DNA of 14,089 nucleotides from DAOUFU01 sp034429275 (GTDB taxonomy: Bacteria > Chloroflexota > Anaerolineae > Aggregatilineales > Aggregatilineaceae). Positions 1 through 6,224 of the stretch are shown here, piece by piece. Each line of letters begins with the position of its first letter. The stretch's first letter is position 1. The position numbers and the translations under genes are program-made. The DNA is taken from NCBI GenBank assembly GCA_034429275.1, contig DAOUFU010000355.1, positions 1 to 14,089 on the forward strand, given 5' to 3'. The notes beneath the pieces were generated by a model. It saw only the letters and a list, made by a program, of their open reading frames with translations. It searched no databases and was not told where the DNA came from.

Positions 1-104
1 CACCCCAAACCTCGCCGCTCCCTGCGGGTTCGGCTCGGTTTTGCCCCTCTCCAAAAAAAGTTTTGGAGAGGGGCGGCGCGGCCCGTTCCTGGCCGTGCGG
101 GGTG
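1..104. repeat. Palindromic intergenic element
   Basis: A perfect 14-bp inverted repeat (43-56 and 61-74, arm GCCCCTCTCCAAAA, loop AAAG) sits near the middle of this stretch. Outer CACCCC (1-6) and GGGGTG (99-104) are also complementary, so the element may be a longer imperfect palindrome that starts at or beyond the window edge. It lies about 240 bp downstream of the secA stop, after secA's own terminator. Neither side carries a poly-T run that would make it a classical terminator (only AAAA before and TTTT within the arm). It looks like a REP- or MITE-type dispersed element; that class assignment is inference, since only one copy is visible here. Confidence 0.5.
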
Positions 105-137
105 AGGCCAGATCGCCCGTCCAGCGCTTGCTCGGTT

Positions 138-173
138 TGTCAAGTGGTTGCCTGTCAACTTTTGCTCACACCC
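138..173 (+). repeat. 36-bp dispersed intergenic repeat, copy 1
   Basis: This 36-bp stretch matches 6225-6260 at 29 of 36 positions without gaps. The strongest shared blocks are TTGCCTG and TTTGCTCA. Similarity continues weakly past the end with a small gap (GTGAG against CCGTGTG). Both copies are on the plus strand in non-coding DNA, one beyond the secA terminator and one just upstream of the transglutaminase-like gene. Its function is unknown. Confidence 0.5.
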
Positions 174-220
174 GTGAGTCCTGGATGCGCCCCGCCCAGT
201 TCGCCAGGCTGACGCATACA

Positions 221-262
221 CAGCAGGCTGCCATGCACAGCAGGCTGCCATGCACAGCAGGC
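221..262. repeat. 17-bp tandem repeat, 2.5 copies
   Basis: The unit CAGCAGGCTGCCATGCA occurs at 221-237 and 238-254, identical in both, followed by a partial CAGCAGGC at 255-262. It directly abuts the T-run of the secA terminator. There are no spacers, so it is not a CRISPR array. It looks like a short slippage-type tandem duplication and carries no visible gene. Confidence 0.85.
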
Positions 263-293
263 AAAAAGGGGCGAGAATTGCACCACTCGCCCC
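263..293 (-). terminator. Intrinsic terminator of secA
   Basis: Read on the minus strand, 20 nt after the secA stop, this is an 8-bp perfect stem GGGGCGAG / CTCGCCCC (286-293 and 268-275) with a 10-nt loop, followed at once by TTTTT (267-263). Position, orientation and T-run all fit Rho-independent termination of the secA transcript. Confidence 0.85.
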
Positions 294-312
294 ATCGTTC
301 GATCCACAGACG

Positions 313-3204
313 TTAGCGCCGCCGCTTGACCGACCGCCTGACCTCGTCCTGAGCCACGGTCGTCCGCTTGCCCTGCATCTCTTTGTAGTGGCAGTGCTTG
401 AACTTTTTACCGCTGCCGCATGGGCAGGGATCGTTGCGGCCCACATTGTCGTACATGCCCGCCTTGCGCACCGGCTCCGGCGCAGCCTGCGGCTGGTTCG
501 TGGCCACCGCCGTCGGGCCGACTGACGGCATCGCGCCGCGCCCGGCCTGCACATTGCTCAGGTTGCGCTGGAGAATCAGCTCCGGGCGACGCGAATCTTC
601 GGGTGGGGCGACACGGAAGATGTCCTTGATCACCTTGCCCTTGATCTCGTCTTGCAGCGCGCGCCACATATCGAAGCTCTGGCGCTTATACTCCACCAGC
701 GGATCGCGCCCGCCAAATCCCACCAGCCCGATGCCTTCGCGCAGCACGTCCAGGTCGGTCAGGTGACGCTGCCACAGCGTATCCACCGCGTTGAGCATCA
801 CCACGCGCTCGGCCTCGTTCATCCACGCCTCGCCGAAGTGAGTCACCCGCGCGTGATAGGCTTCCAGCGAGCCTTTGACCAGTTCCAGCTCGATATCTTC
901 AACGCTCCCGATCGCCGCCAGCGACTGCGGGTTGATCCGCTCCGGCACCGGGTAGATCAGCAGGGCGGCGCGGTGCAGGTCTTCCAGATTCCAATCGGTG
1001 GGATCGTCGGTGGGCAGGTGCTCGGCCACCACCTCGTGAATGCGCTCGGCGATCATGTGCTGAATCTGGTCGCGCAGTTCGCCCGGCCCGGCAGAGAGGA
1101 TGCGGCGGCGCTGGGCGTAAATGGTCTCGCGCTGCTTGTTCACCACGTCGTCATATTCGAGCACTTTTTTACGGATGTCGAAGTGATGCCCCTCCACCCG
1201 GATTTGCGCCTGCTGGATCGACTTGGAGATCATGCTGTGCTCGATGGGCAGGTCTTCGGGCATGTCCGCCCATTTCATGAAATTGCGGACCCGGTCGCCC
1301 CCAAAGCGCCGCATCAGGTCGTCGTCCCGCGAGAGGTAGAAGCGGCGCTCGCCGGGGGCTCCCTGGCGGCCCGAACGCCCGCGCAACTGGTTGGCGATGC
1401 GCCGCGCCTCGTGCCGCTCGGTGCCCAGCACATACAGCCCGCCCTCGTTCAGCACCTTCTGGCGATCCTGCGCACATTCGGCCCTGGATTCGGCCAGCAC
1501 TTCCTGCCACTGTTCGGGCGTGGCTTCGGTCACTTCCACCCCGTACCGCTTGCGCAGCTTCTCGCGCGCCAGCCCTTCCGGGTTGCCGCCCAGCAGAATA
1601 TCGACGCCGCGCCCGGCCATGTTGGGGGCGATGGTCACCGCGCCGGGCCGCCCGGCCTGCGCGATGATCACGGCCTCACGCTCGTGCTGCTTGGCGTTCA
1701 GAATCTGGTGAGCGACTCCCGCCCGTTCCAGGTATGCCCCCAGGCGCTCGCTCGTCTCAATCGCCGCCGTGCCGACCAGCACCGGCTGGCCGCGCTGCTG
1801 GCGCTGCTTGATGTCTTCCACCACCGCCATCCACTTGGCCCGCTCGGTCATGTACACCCAGTCCTGCCGGTCGATGCGGATGGTGGGCACATTGGTCGGG
1901 ATGACGGTCACTTCGAGGTTGTAGATTTCCTCGAACTCGCTGGCCTCGGTGTAGGCCGTGCCCGTCATACCCGCCAGCTTTTCATACATGCGGAAGTAGT
2001 TCTGGAAGGTGATGGTCGCCAGAGTCAGGTTCTCGCGCCGGACCTCGCCCCCTTCTTTCGCCTCGATCGCCTGGTGCAGCCCTTCGGAGAAGCGCCGCCC
2101 GTGCATCATGCGCCCGGTGAACTCGTCCACGATGATCACCTGGCCCTGCTGGATGACGTAATCCTTGTCGCGGTGGTAGACCACGTGGGCGCGCAGTGCA
2201 TTATCCAGATAGGGCAGCATGTCCGCGTTTTCGGGCGCGTAGAGGTTGTCACCGTGCAGGATGCGTTCCTGCGCCAGCTTGCGCTCGATCTTTTCTACGC
2301 CGCGCTCGGTCAGATACACGCTGCGATGCTGGAGTTCTTCGACGTAATCGCCATCGGGTTCTTCTGCGTCCACGCTTTCCTGGCTGCTGGGCCGCAGATC
2401 GCGCACCAGCCGCGCGAACAGTTTGTAGTAGTCCGAAGGCAGATCGGCCTGGCCGGAGATGATGAGCGGGGTGCGCGCCTCGTCGATCAGGATATTGTCC
2501 ACTTCGTCCACGATGGCGTAATAATGACCACGCTGGACCACCTCGTCCAGGTGATGCACCATGTTATCGCGCAGGTAATCGAAGCCGAACTCGTTGTTGG
2601 TGCCATAGGTGATATCGGCGGCGTAGGCTTCCTTGCGCGTGATCGGCTCCAACGACTGGAAGCGCGCGTCGGCGCTGGCCCACGCCGGGTTGAAGCGGAA
2701 CGAGTGCATCTCTTCGCTAGCGCCCCGGCTCTGGATCACCGCCGAAGTCAGGCCCAGAAAGTGATAGATCGGCCCCATCTGCTGCAAGCCGAATTTCGAC
2801 AGGTAGTCGTTGGGCGTCACCAGGTGCACGCCCCTGCCCGTCAGCGCATTCAGATATAGCGGCAGCGTGGCCACCAAAGTCTTACCTTCGCCCGTCTTCA
2901 TCTCGGCGATCTTGCCCTGGTGCAGCCCGATGCCGCCGATCAACTGCACGTCGAAATGGCGCTGCCCGATGGTGCGGATCGCCGCCTCGCGCACGACGGC
3001 GAAGGCTTCGGGCAGCAGGTCATCGAGCGATTCCCCGGCGGCGTGCCGCGCCCTGAACTCATCGGTCTTCGCACGCAGCGCCTCATCGCTCAGTGCATGC
3101 ACCGAAGGTTCGAGGTCGTTGATCACCTCGACCACCTCGCGGTGACGCTTCAGCTCGCGCTCATTGGGATCGCCGAAGATCGTTTTGGCGATTGATTTCA
3201 GCAT
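313..3204 (-). CDS. secA: Preprotein translocase ATPase SecA
   Basis: SecA is the ATP-driven motor that pushes unfolded preproteins through the SecYEG channel. The product is 963 residues. Visible landmarks are Walker A MKTGEGKT (about 102-109), the NDYL and TYGTNNEFGFDYLRDN motifs of the first nucleotide-binding domain, Walker B DEVD (about 233-236), the cross-linking domain, TAAIETSE (about 480) and NMAGRGVDI (about 529) of the second domain, QLRGRSGRQG (about 607-616), the helical scaffold (VLEYDDVVNKQR), and a C-terminal zinc site CPCGSGKKFKHCH (C927, C929, C938, H939) that in other bacteria binds SecB or ribosomes. The ATG at 3204 is chosen because GAGGA lies 6 nt upstream; a TTG 27 nt further up would begin almost at the predicted transcription start. 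One oddity is RRIANQLRGR, where the family usually has RRIDNQLRGR. It has its own promoter and terminator. Confidence 0.97.
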   Translation of the reverse strand: MLKSIAKTIFGDPNERELKRHREVVEVINDLEPSVHALSDEALRAKTDEFRARHAAGESLDDLLPEAFAVVREAAIRTIGQRHFDVQLIGGIGLHQGKIAEMKTGEGKTLVATLPLYLNALTGRGVHLVTPNDYLSKFGLQQMGPIYHFLGLTSAVIQSRGASEEMHSFRFNPAWASADARFQSLEPITRKEAYAADITYGTNNEFGFDYLRDNMVHHLDEVVQRGHYYAIVDEVDNILIDEARTPLIISGQADLPSDYYKLFARLVRDLRPSSQESVDAEEPDGDYVEELQHRSVYLTERGVEKIERKLAQERILHGDNLYAPENADMLPYLDNALRAHVVYHRDKDYVIQQGQVIIVDEFTGRMMHGRRFSEGLHQAIEAKEGGEVRRENLTLATITFQNYFRMYEKLAGMTGTAYTEASEFEEIYNLEVTVIPTNVPTIRIDRQDWVYMTERAKWMAVVEDIKQRQQRGQPVLVGTAAIETSERLGAYLERAGVAHQILNAKQHEREAVIIAQAGRPGAVTIAPNMAGRGVDILLGGNPEGLAREKLRKRYGVEVTEATPEQWQEVLAESRAECAQDRQKVLNEGGLYVLGTERHEARRIANQLRGRSGRQGAPGERRFYLSRDDDLMRRFGGDRVRNFMKWADMPEDLPIEHSMISKSIQQAQIRVEGHHFDIRKKVLEYDDVVNKQRETIYAQRRRILSAGPGELRDQIQHMIAERIHEVVAEHLPTDDPTDWNLEDLHRAALLIYPVPERINPQSLAAIGSVEDIELELVKGSLEAYHARVTHFGEAWMNEAERVVMLNAVDTLWQRHLTDLDVLREGIGLVGFGGRDPLVEYKRQSFDMWRALQDEIKGKVIKDIFRVAPPEDSRRPELILQRNLSNVQAGRGAMPSVGPTAVATNQPQAAPEPVRKAGMYDNVGRNDPCPCGSGKKFKHCHYKEMQGKRTTVAQDEVRRSVKRRR

Positions 3205-3210
3205 AAGTTG

Positions 3211-3215
3211 TCCTC
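3211..3215 (-). promoter_or_regulatory. secA ribosome-binding site
   Basis: GAGGA on the minus strand ends 6 nt before the ATG at 3204. It decides between this start and the in-frame TTG at 3231, which has no comparable site. Confidence 0.7.
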
Positions 3216-3240
3216 GCAGGTTCACGATCAAAGTGTGGGG

Positions 3241-3271
3241 ATTATACCATAGACGCTCACGCGCGGGTCAT
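3241..3271 (-). promoter_or_regulatory. secA promoter, extended -10
   Basis: On the minus strand TGGTATAAT (3249-3241) is a perfect extended -10 element for a housekeeping sigma factor. A weak -35 match ATGACC (3271-3266) lies 19 nt upstream, and an extended -10 can compensate for a poor -35. Transcription would start near 3234, giving a leader of about 30 nt. It lies in the 131-bp gap after the tail-anchored gene, so secA can be transcribed independently of that gene. Confidence 0.65.
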
Positions 3272-3322
3272 GGTTCCCGTACTTGCTGCATGGTGCGCGC
3301 CCTATTCGTCTTGTCATCTTGG

Positions 3323-3350
3323 CAGCCACACCAGTCTACAGCCACACCAG
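3323..3350. repeat. 16-bp tandem duplication across a stop codon
   Basis: CAGCCACACCAG is present at 3323-3334 and again at 3339-3350, a period of 16 bp. The TAG of the minus-strand gene at 3336-3338 lies between the copies. The last four residues of that protein (LVWL) are coded by one copy and the other is untranslated. It probably records a small slippage event. Confidence 0.6.
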
Positions 3351-3914
3351 CACGGCCACACAGGCCAGGATCACCGCCCCCAGCGCGATCATGCCCAGAA
3401 TCACCAGCAGCAGGATGCCCAAAAACGGCACCGGCTGCGGCTTGCGCGGATCGCGGCCCGGCGGTTGGCCCGAAGGTGGCCCCGGCGGGCGCGTCGCCGC
3501 CAGGTAAGGCTCGACTTCTACCGGCCCCATGCGCGAATCGCGCTGGAACGAGGGACTCTCCGGGTACACGCCAGCGCGGTCCAGGCGGCGGCGGATGCGT
3601 TCCTGGCGCGGCCCTTCCACCCGTCGGCGAGCACGCTCGGCCTCTGGGGGCAGCGGCCCCAGCGCCACGTGATCCGCTGCGGGCGGGCGTCGCCCGATGC
3701 CATACTGCGGGTCATCCCTCCAGTCATACCCGGCGGCCAACCCTTCGACTCCCCCACCGTCGGCATCGGCATCCTCATCGGCTGCCGCCCACGCATCATC
3801 GGAATCCGTCTCGCGGCGATACGCGCGGCGGTCGCGGCGTGCCCGGCGCGATCCGGCACCCTCTGGGGGTGGCCCATCATACGGTTCTCCGGGGTCATAG
3901 CTGTAGTTGGACAT
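3336..3914 (-). CDS. Tail-anchored membrane protein of unknown function
   Basis: I do not recognise a family. The 192-residue product has a polar, disordered-looking cytosolic part: a Tyr/Pro/Gly N-terminus, an Arg-rich patch (23-34), an acidic Asp/Ala stretch (37-53), a charged helical segment rich in Arg and Glu (about 90-114) and a Pro/Gly-rich linker (142-163). One hydrophobic segment (164-192) ends the protein, so it should be tail-anchored with its bulk in the cytoplasm. There is no signal peptide. The ATG at 3914 is preferred over an upstream in-frame ATG at 3950 because GGGA lies nearby and the protein then begins cleanly. It is co-directional with secA 131 bp downstream and divergent from the response regulator. 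The coding call rests on typical codon use and an intact C-terminal membrane segment. Confidence 0.75.
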   Translation of the reverse strand: MSNYSYDPGEPYDGPPPEGAGSRRARRDRRAYRRETDSDDAWAAADEDADADGGGVEGLAAGYDWRDDPQYGIGRRPPAADHVALGPLPPEAERARRRVEGPRQERIRRRLDRAGVYPESPSFQRDSRMGPVEVEPYLAATRPPGPPSGQPPGRDPRKPQPVPFLGILLLVILGMIALGAVILACVAVLVWL

Positions 3915-3941
3915 CTCGCATTTCCCGTGATCTCGGTGTAA

Positions 3942-3969
3942 GGTATACACAGTGTACCGCCGATCGGCG
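3942..3969. promoter_or_regulatory. Palindromes in the divergent promoter region
   Basis: Between the tail-anchored gene and the response regulator lie TACAC-A-GTGTA (3946-3956) and a perfect 12-bp palindrome CGCCGATCGGCG (3958-3969). The AT-richer GTATAC at 3943-3948 could serve as a weak -10 on either strand, but no convincing -35 is present on either. They may be operators shared by the divergent pair; this is inference. Confidence 0.3.
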
Positions 3970-4057
3970 CGGCGTGGGGGTAATCATCCTGGAGCCAACC
4001 AACAGCAGGATGCCACACGACCGGCACTGCTGCCCACCTCGCCGCTGCTCGCCTCGT

Positions 4058-4062
4058 GGAGG
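4058..4062 (+). promoter_or_regulatory. Ribosome-binding site of the response regulator
   Basis: GGAGG with a 9-nt spacer to the GTG at 4072. It supports that GTG over the in-frame ATG 40 codons upstream, whose extra N-terminus has no receiver-domain character. Confidence 0.65.
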
Positions 4063-4071
4063 CTGGACCGC

Positions 4072-4446
4072 GTGCGTATTCTCTACGTCGAAGATGTACT
4101 CCCCAACCTGGCACTTGTCGAACGCATCGCCAGTATGGGCAATCACCAGGTCATCCATTACCCTACCGCCGAAGAAGCGCTGGCTCATCTCGCCGACGAT
4201 CAGCCCGACCTGATCCTGGCCGACATCCACCTCGAAGGACCGATGAACGGGATCGAGTTTGTGCGCCAGGTGCGCGCCCAGGGTTGGACTCAGCCCACCG
4301 TCGTCGTCACCGCTTATGAGACAGGTAACGTGCGCGCAGAGAGCTTCGAGGCGGGATGTAACGCCTTCTTGAGCAAACCCCTGCAGGTCCGCGAACTGTG
4401 GCATCTGATCCAGACCTATGACACAGACCTGAATCCCGGCCCTTAG
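4072..4446 (+). CDS. Single-domain response regulator (CheY/DivK-like)
   Basis: This 124-residue protein is a lone receiver domain. It has the acidic pair E7-D8 at the end of strand 1 (RILYVED), the phospho-acceptor D51 (LILADIHL), the switch residue T80 (VVVTA) and the conserved K102 (FLSKPL), so it should be phosphorylated and respond normally. There is no output domain: after K102 only the last helix and a short tail remain. Such proteins act by binding partners, as in phosphorelays or chemotaxis and cell-cycle control. No histidine kinase is in the window, so its partner is unknown. The GTG start at 4072 has a strong Shine-Dalgarno site. The region after it carries a terminator at 4584-4625 that could also end this transcript. 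Confidence 0.93.
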   Translation: MRILYVEDVLPNLALVERIASMGNHQVIHYPTAEEALAHLADDQPDLILADIHLEGPMNGIEFVRQVRAQGWTQPTVVVTAYETGNVRAESFEAGCNAFLSKPLQVRELWHLIQTYDTDLNPGP

Positions 4447-4482
4447 CGCATATCCGGGTGAATTTACGGATTTTATATACTA

Positions 4483-4519
4483 TTTTAAGTTCATTTAAAG
4501 TTCAGCCTGTTATGCTGAA
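4483..4519 (+). promoter_or_regulatory. Candidate activator-dependent promoter with tandem 11-bp repeats
   Basis: Two adjacent 11-bp units, TTTTAAGTTCA (4483-4493) and TTTAAAGTTCA (4494-4504), differ at one position. Tandem 11-bp spacing with a GTTCA core is the form of PHO-box-like sites bound by OmpR/PhoB-type regulators in actinomycetes. Six bases later comes an extended -10, TGTTATGCT (4508-4516), in the position expected when such an activator replaces the -35. An inverted repeat TTCAGC-N7-GCTGAA (4501-4519) spans the -10 and could be a repressor site. All of this is inferred from sequence form. Confidence 0.4.
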
Positions 4520-4520
4520 T

Positions 4521-4626
4521 GTAATGTGATGGAGGGTCCTGCTGCATCGGGCAGGAATGACCGACATCAGGGCTTAAGCCCGCGGACGAGCGTAGCCAGG
4601 GGTGGGATGCGCTCGTCCTTATTTTG
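4521..4626 (+). ncRNA. Candidate structured small RNA
   Basis: About 105 nt lie between a plausible promoter and a canonical terminator, with no convincing gene. The transcript would fold as TGATG (4527-4531) with CATCA (4565-4569), enclosing GGTC/GACC (4535-4538, 4559-4562) and CTGC/GCAG (4539-4542, 4551-4554) with a one-sided GAAT bulge. Next comes a GGGC-TTAA-GCCC hairpin (4570-4581), then the terminator stem. The following gene is on the other strand, so this is not a riboswitch for a downstream plus-strand gene. It matches no RNA family I can recall. The alternative is the structured 3' untranslated region of the response regulator mRNA. Confidence 0.4.
4584..4625 (+). terminator. Intrinsic terminator
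   Basis: A perfect 9-bp stem GGACGAGCG / CGCTCGTCC (4584-4592 and 4610-4618) with a 17-nt loop is followed by TTATTTT (4619-4625). It works only in the plus direction, as the minus strand reads into GC-rich DNA after the stem. It ends the candidate small RNA, the response-regulator transcript, or both. Confidence 0.75.
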
Positions 4627-4646
4627 TCTGTCTGGACCGCCCGGTC

Positions 4647-5660
4647 TTAATGCTTTCTAAAGCCTTCGATCAGCGCCTCGACCGCCTGCCCCGGATCGAT
4701 TTCGCGCGCCAGCACGCGCGCGATCAGCGCTTCCACCTGGGCCGGGTCGTGCCCATTCATCACGCGGGCCACCAGGGCTTCGCGCAGCCGCTCGTTGATC
4801 TCCGCCTCAATGCGAAACCGCTCCCGCTCGGCCATCTGGCCGGATTCGACCAGGTGGGCGCGGTGCCGGTCGATGGCCTCGACCACTGCCGCGATCCCGT
4901 CGCGTTCGGTAGCCACCGTCTCGATCACCGGCACATCCCAGAAGTCATAGCCGCGCGGCTCATCCGGCGCAGGCGGCAGCAGGCTCGCCCCATGATGCCC
5001 GCTCAGCCGGAAGCGGTGGCCCAGTTCGAGCATGGCACGCAGCGCGCGCACCGTGTTCTGCACGCCGGGCCGGTCCGCCTTGTTGATCACCAGGATGTCG
5101 GCGATCTCCAAAATACCTGCTTTGATGGCCTGCACGTCATCGCCCAGGCCGGGTGCGTCGATCACCAGGGTGGTGTGGGCCGTGCGCGCGATGTCCACCT
5201 CGCTCTGGCCCGCGCCCACCGTCTCCACCAGCACGATCTCGAAGCCCGCCGCATCCAGCGCGCGGATCACGTCGGTGGTCGCCGTCGCCAGCCCGCCCAG
5301 GCTGCCGCGGTTGGCCATGCTGCGGATATACACGCCAGGGTCACCGGCCAGTTCGACCATACGCACCCGGTCACCCAATACCGCCCCGCCGCTGAACGGG
5401 CTGCTGGGGTCCACCGCGATAATGCCCACCGTCTGCCCGCGCGCGCGCAGCGCGTGCGCCAGCGCGGTCACCAGGGTCGATTTGCCGGTGCCGGGCGCGC
5501 CGGTGATGCCCACCACATAGGCGCGGCCCGTGTGGGGATAGAGTGTGGCCAGCGCCGCGCGTGCATCCGGCTGGCGGTTTTCCAGGCGTGTGATCAGCCG
5601 GGCCAATGCGCGGCGATCTCCGGCCAGCACGCGCCGGGCCAGTGCTTCGGAACCGCTCAT
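4647..5660 (-). CDS. meaB: Methylmalonyl-CoA mutase-associated GTPase MeaB
   Basis: MeaB is a G3E-type GTPase that guards B12-dependent acyl-CoA mutases: it gates loading of intact adenosylcobalamin and helps remove damaged cofactor. The 337-residue product has Walker A GAPGTGKST (54-62), the VDPSSP motif (84-88 region), GDRVRM (97-101), ETVGAGQSE (146-154), GDDVQAIKAGILEIADI (173-189) and the guanine-specificity motif NKAD (193-196). The C-terminal part carries the charged helices (ERFRIEAEINERLREAL) used for dimerisation. Length and motif order are normal for the family. The ATG overlaps the stop of the upstream B12-binding subunit as ATGA, so the two are translationally coupled. A 5-bp hairpin (4635-4646) follows the stop but lacks a T-run. 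Confidence 0.96.
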   Translation of the reverse strand: MSGSEALARRVLAGDRRALARLITRLENRQPDARAALATLYPHTGRAYVVGITGAPGTGKSTLVTALAHALRARGQTVGIIAVDPSSPFSGGAVLGDRVRMVELAGDPGVYIRSMANRGSLGGLATATTDVIRALDAAGFEIVLVETVGAGQSEVDIARTAHTTLVIDAPGLGDDVQAIKAGILEIADILVINKADRPGVQNTVRALRAMLELGHRFRLSGHHGASLLPPAPDEPRGYDFWDVPVIETVATERDGIAAVVEAIDRHRAHLVESGQMAERERFRIEAEINERLREALVARVMNGHDPAQVEALIARVLAREIDPGQAVEALIEGFRKH

Positions 5661-6055
5661 GAGGCCAGCGCCGCCCGGATATGCTTCACAATGGCGTCGG
5701 TATTGGTGCCGGGGCCAAACACCGCGCTCACGCCCGCCGCGCGCAGCTTCGGCACGTCGTCATCCGGCACAATGCCGCCCACCAGCACCACTACATCGCC
5801 CATATCCTGCGCGCGCAGCAGTTCGATCACGCGCGGGACCAGCGCCATGTGCGCCCCACTGAGGATCGACAGCCCGACCACCTGCACATCTTCCTGCAGG
5901 GCGGCTTCGGCGATCATTTCGGGCGTCTGCCGCAGCCCGGTATAGATGACTTCCATCCCGGCATCGCGCAGCGCGCGCGCGATGACCTTTGCGCCCCGGT
6001 CGTGCCCATCCAGCCCTGGCTTGGCGATCAATACGCGGATTTTCTCTTCGGTCAT
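5657..6055 (-). CDS. B12-binding subunit of methylmalonyl-CoA mutase (or related acyl-CoA mutase)
   Basis: This 132-residue protein is a free-standing cobalamin-binding domain. It has the base-off motif DGHDRG (D16, H18, G21), where H18 is the lower axial cobalt ligand, then SILSGAH (63-69), GG at 93-94 and FGPGT (113-117). In Escherichia coli-type mutases this domain is fused to the catalytic barrel. Here it is separate, as in archaeal and many Chloroflexota enzymes, so the catalytic subunit must be coded elsewhere. The mutase interconverts succinyl-CoA and methylmalonyl-CoA. Isobutyryl- or ethylmalonyl-CoA mutase small subunits look alike and cannot be excluded. The start ATG has GAGGGAG 11 nt upstream, a slightly long spacing. 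Its stop overlaps meaB. Confidence 0.93.
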   Translation of the reverse strand: MTEEKIRVLIAKPGLDGHDRGAKVIARALRDAGMEVIYTGLRQTPEMIAEAALQEDVQVVGLSILSGAHMALVPRVIELLRAQDMGDVVVLVGGIVPDDDVPKLRAAGVSAVFGPGTNTDAIVKHIRAALAS

Positions 6056-6111
6056 GGCGTGTTTAGCTCCCTCAAATGACGCCTGCTCACGGACGCCCGT
6101 TTCGCGCCCAA

Positions 6112-6141
6112 ATTATACCGGAAAGCCCCCGCTAATGGCAG
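6112..6141 (-). promoter_or_regulatory. Promoter of the mutase subunit-meaB pair
   Basis: On the minus strand CTGCCA (6141-6136) and a perfect TATAAT (6117-6112) are separated by 18 bp. Transcription would start near 6105, about 50 nt before the ATG at 6055. The spacing and -10 fit a housekeeping sigma factor. Confidence 0.65.
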
Positions 6142-6224
6142 GGTGCGCCGTGTGTGGAGGCGAACAAAACCAGAAGGTGAATTTTTCAGGCAAAAACCGG
6201 CCTCAGGGCTTCGGTTGTACGCGA

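Noticed and set aside
43..74. 14-bp hairpin as the secA terminator
   Set aside because: A proper terminator with T-run lies closer to the stop at 263-293, and this hairpin has no T-run after it on either strand.
221..262. CRISPR-like direct repeats
   Set aside because: The units are adjacent without spacers and no cas gene is present.
652..2859. 735-codon open frame antisense to secA
   Set aside because: It lies wholly inside secA on the other strand. High GC makes long antisense frames common, and its product is His/Gln/Arg-rich with no domain pattern.
3952..4071. 40-codon N-terminal extension of the response regulator
   Set aside because: The extension is low-complexity without receiver features, while GTG 4072 has a GGAGG site and begins exactly at strand 1 of the receiver fold.
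4452..4475. ATCCG/CGGAT hairpin followed by TTTT as a response-regulator terminator
   Set aside because: The stem is only 5 bp and weak; the 9-bp hairpin at 4584-4625 is a far better terminator.
4521..4626. Cobalamin riboswitch linked to the B12 genes
   Set aside because: It is on the opposite strand from meaB and lies downstream of it, and lacks the B12-box consensus.
4529..4660. 43-codon frame (ATG 4529) through the candidate small RNA
   Set aside because: No ribosome-binding site precedes it, it runs through the terminator hairpin, and it overlaps the meaB end antisense.
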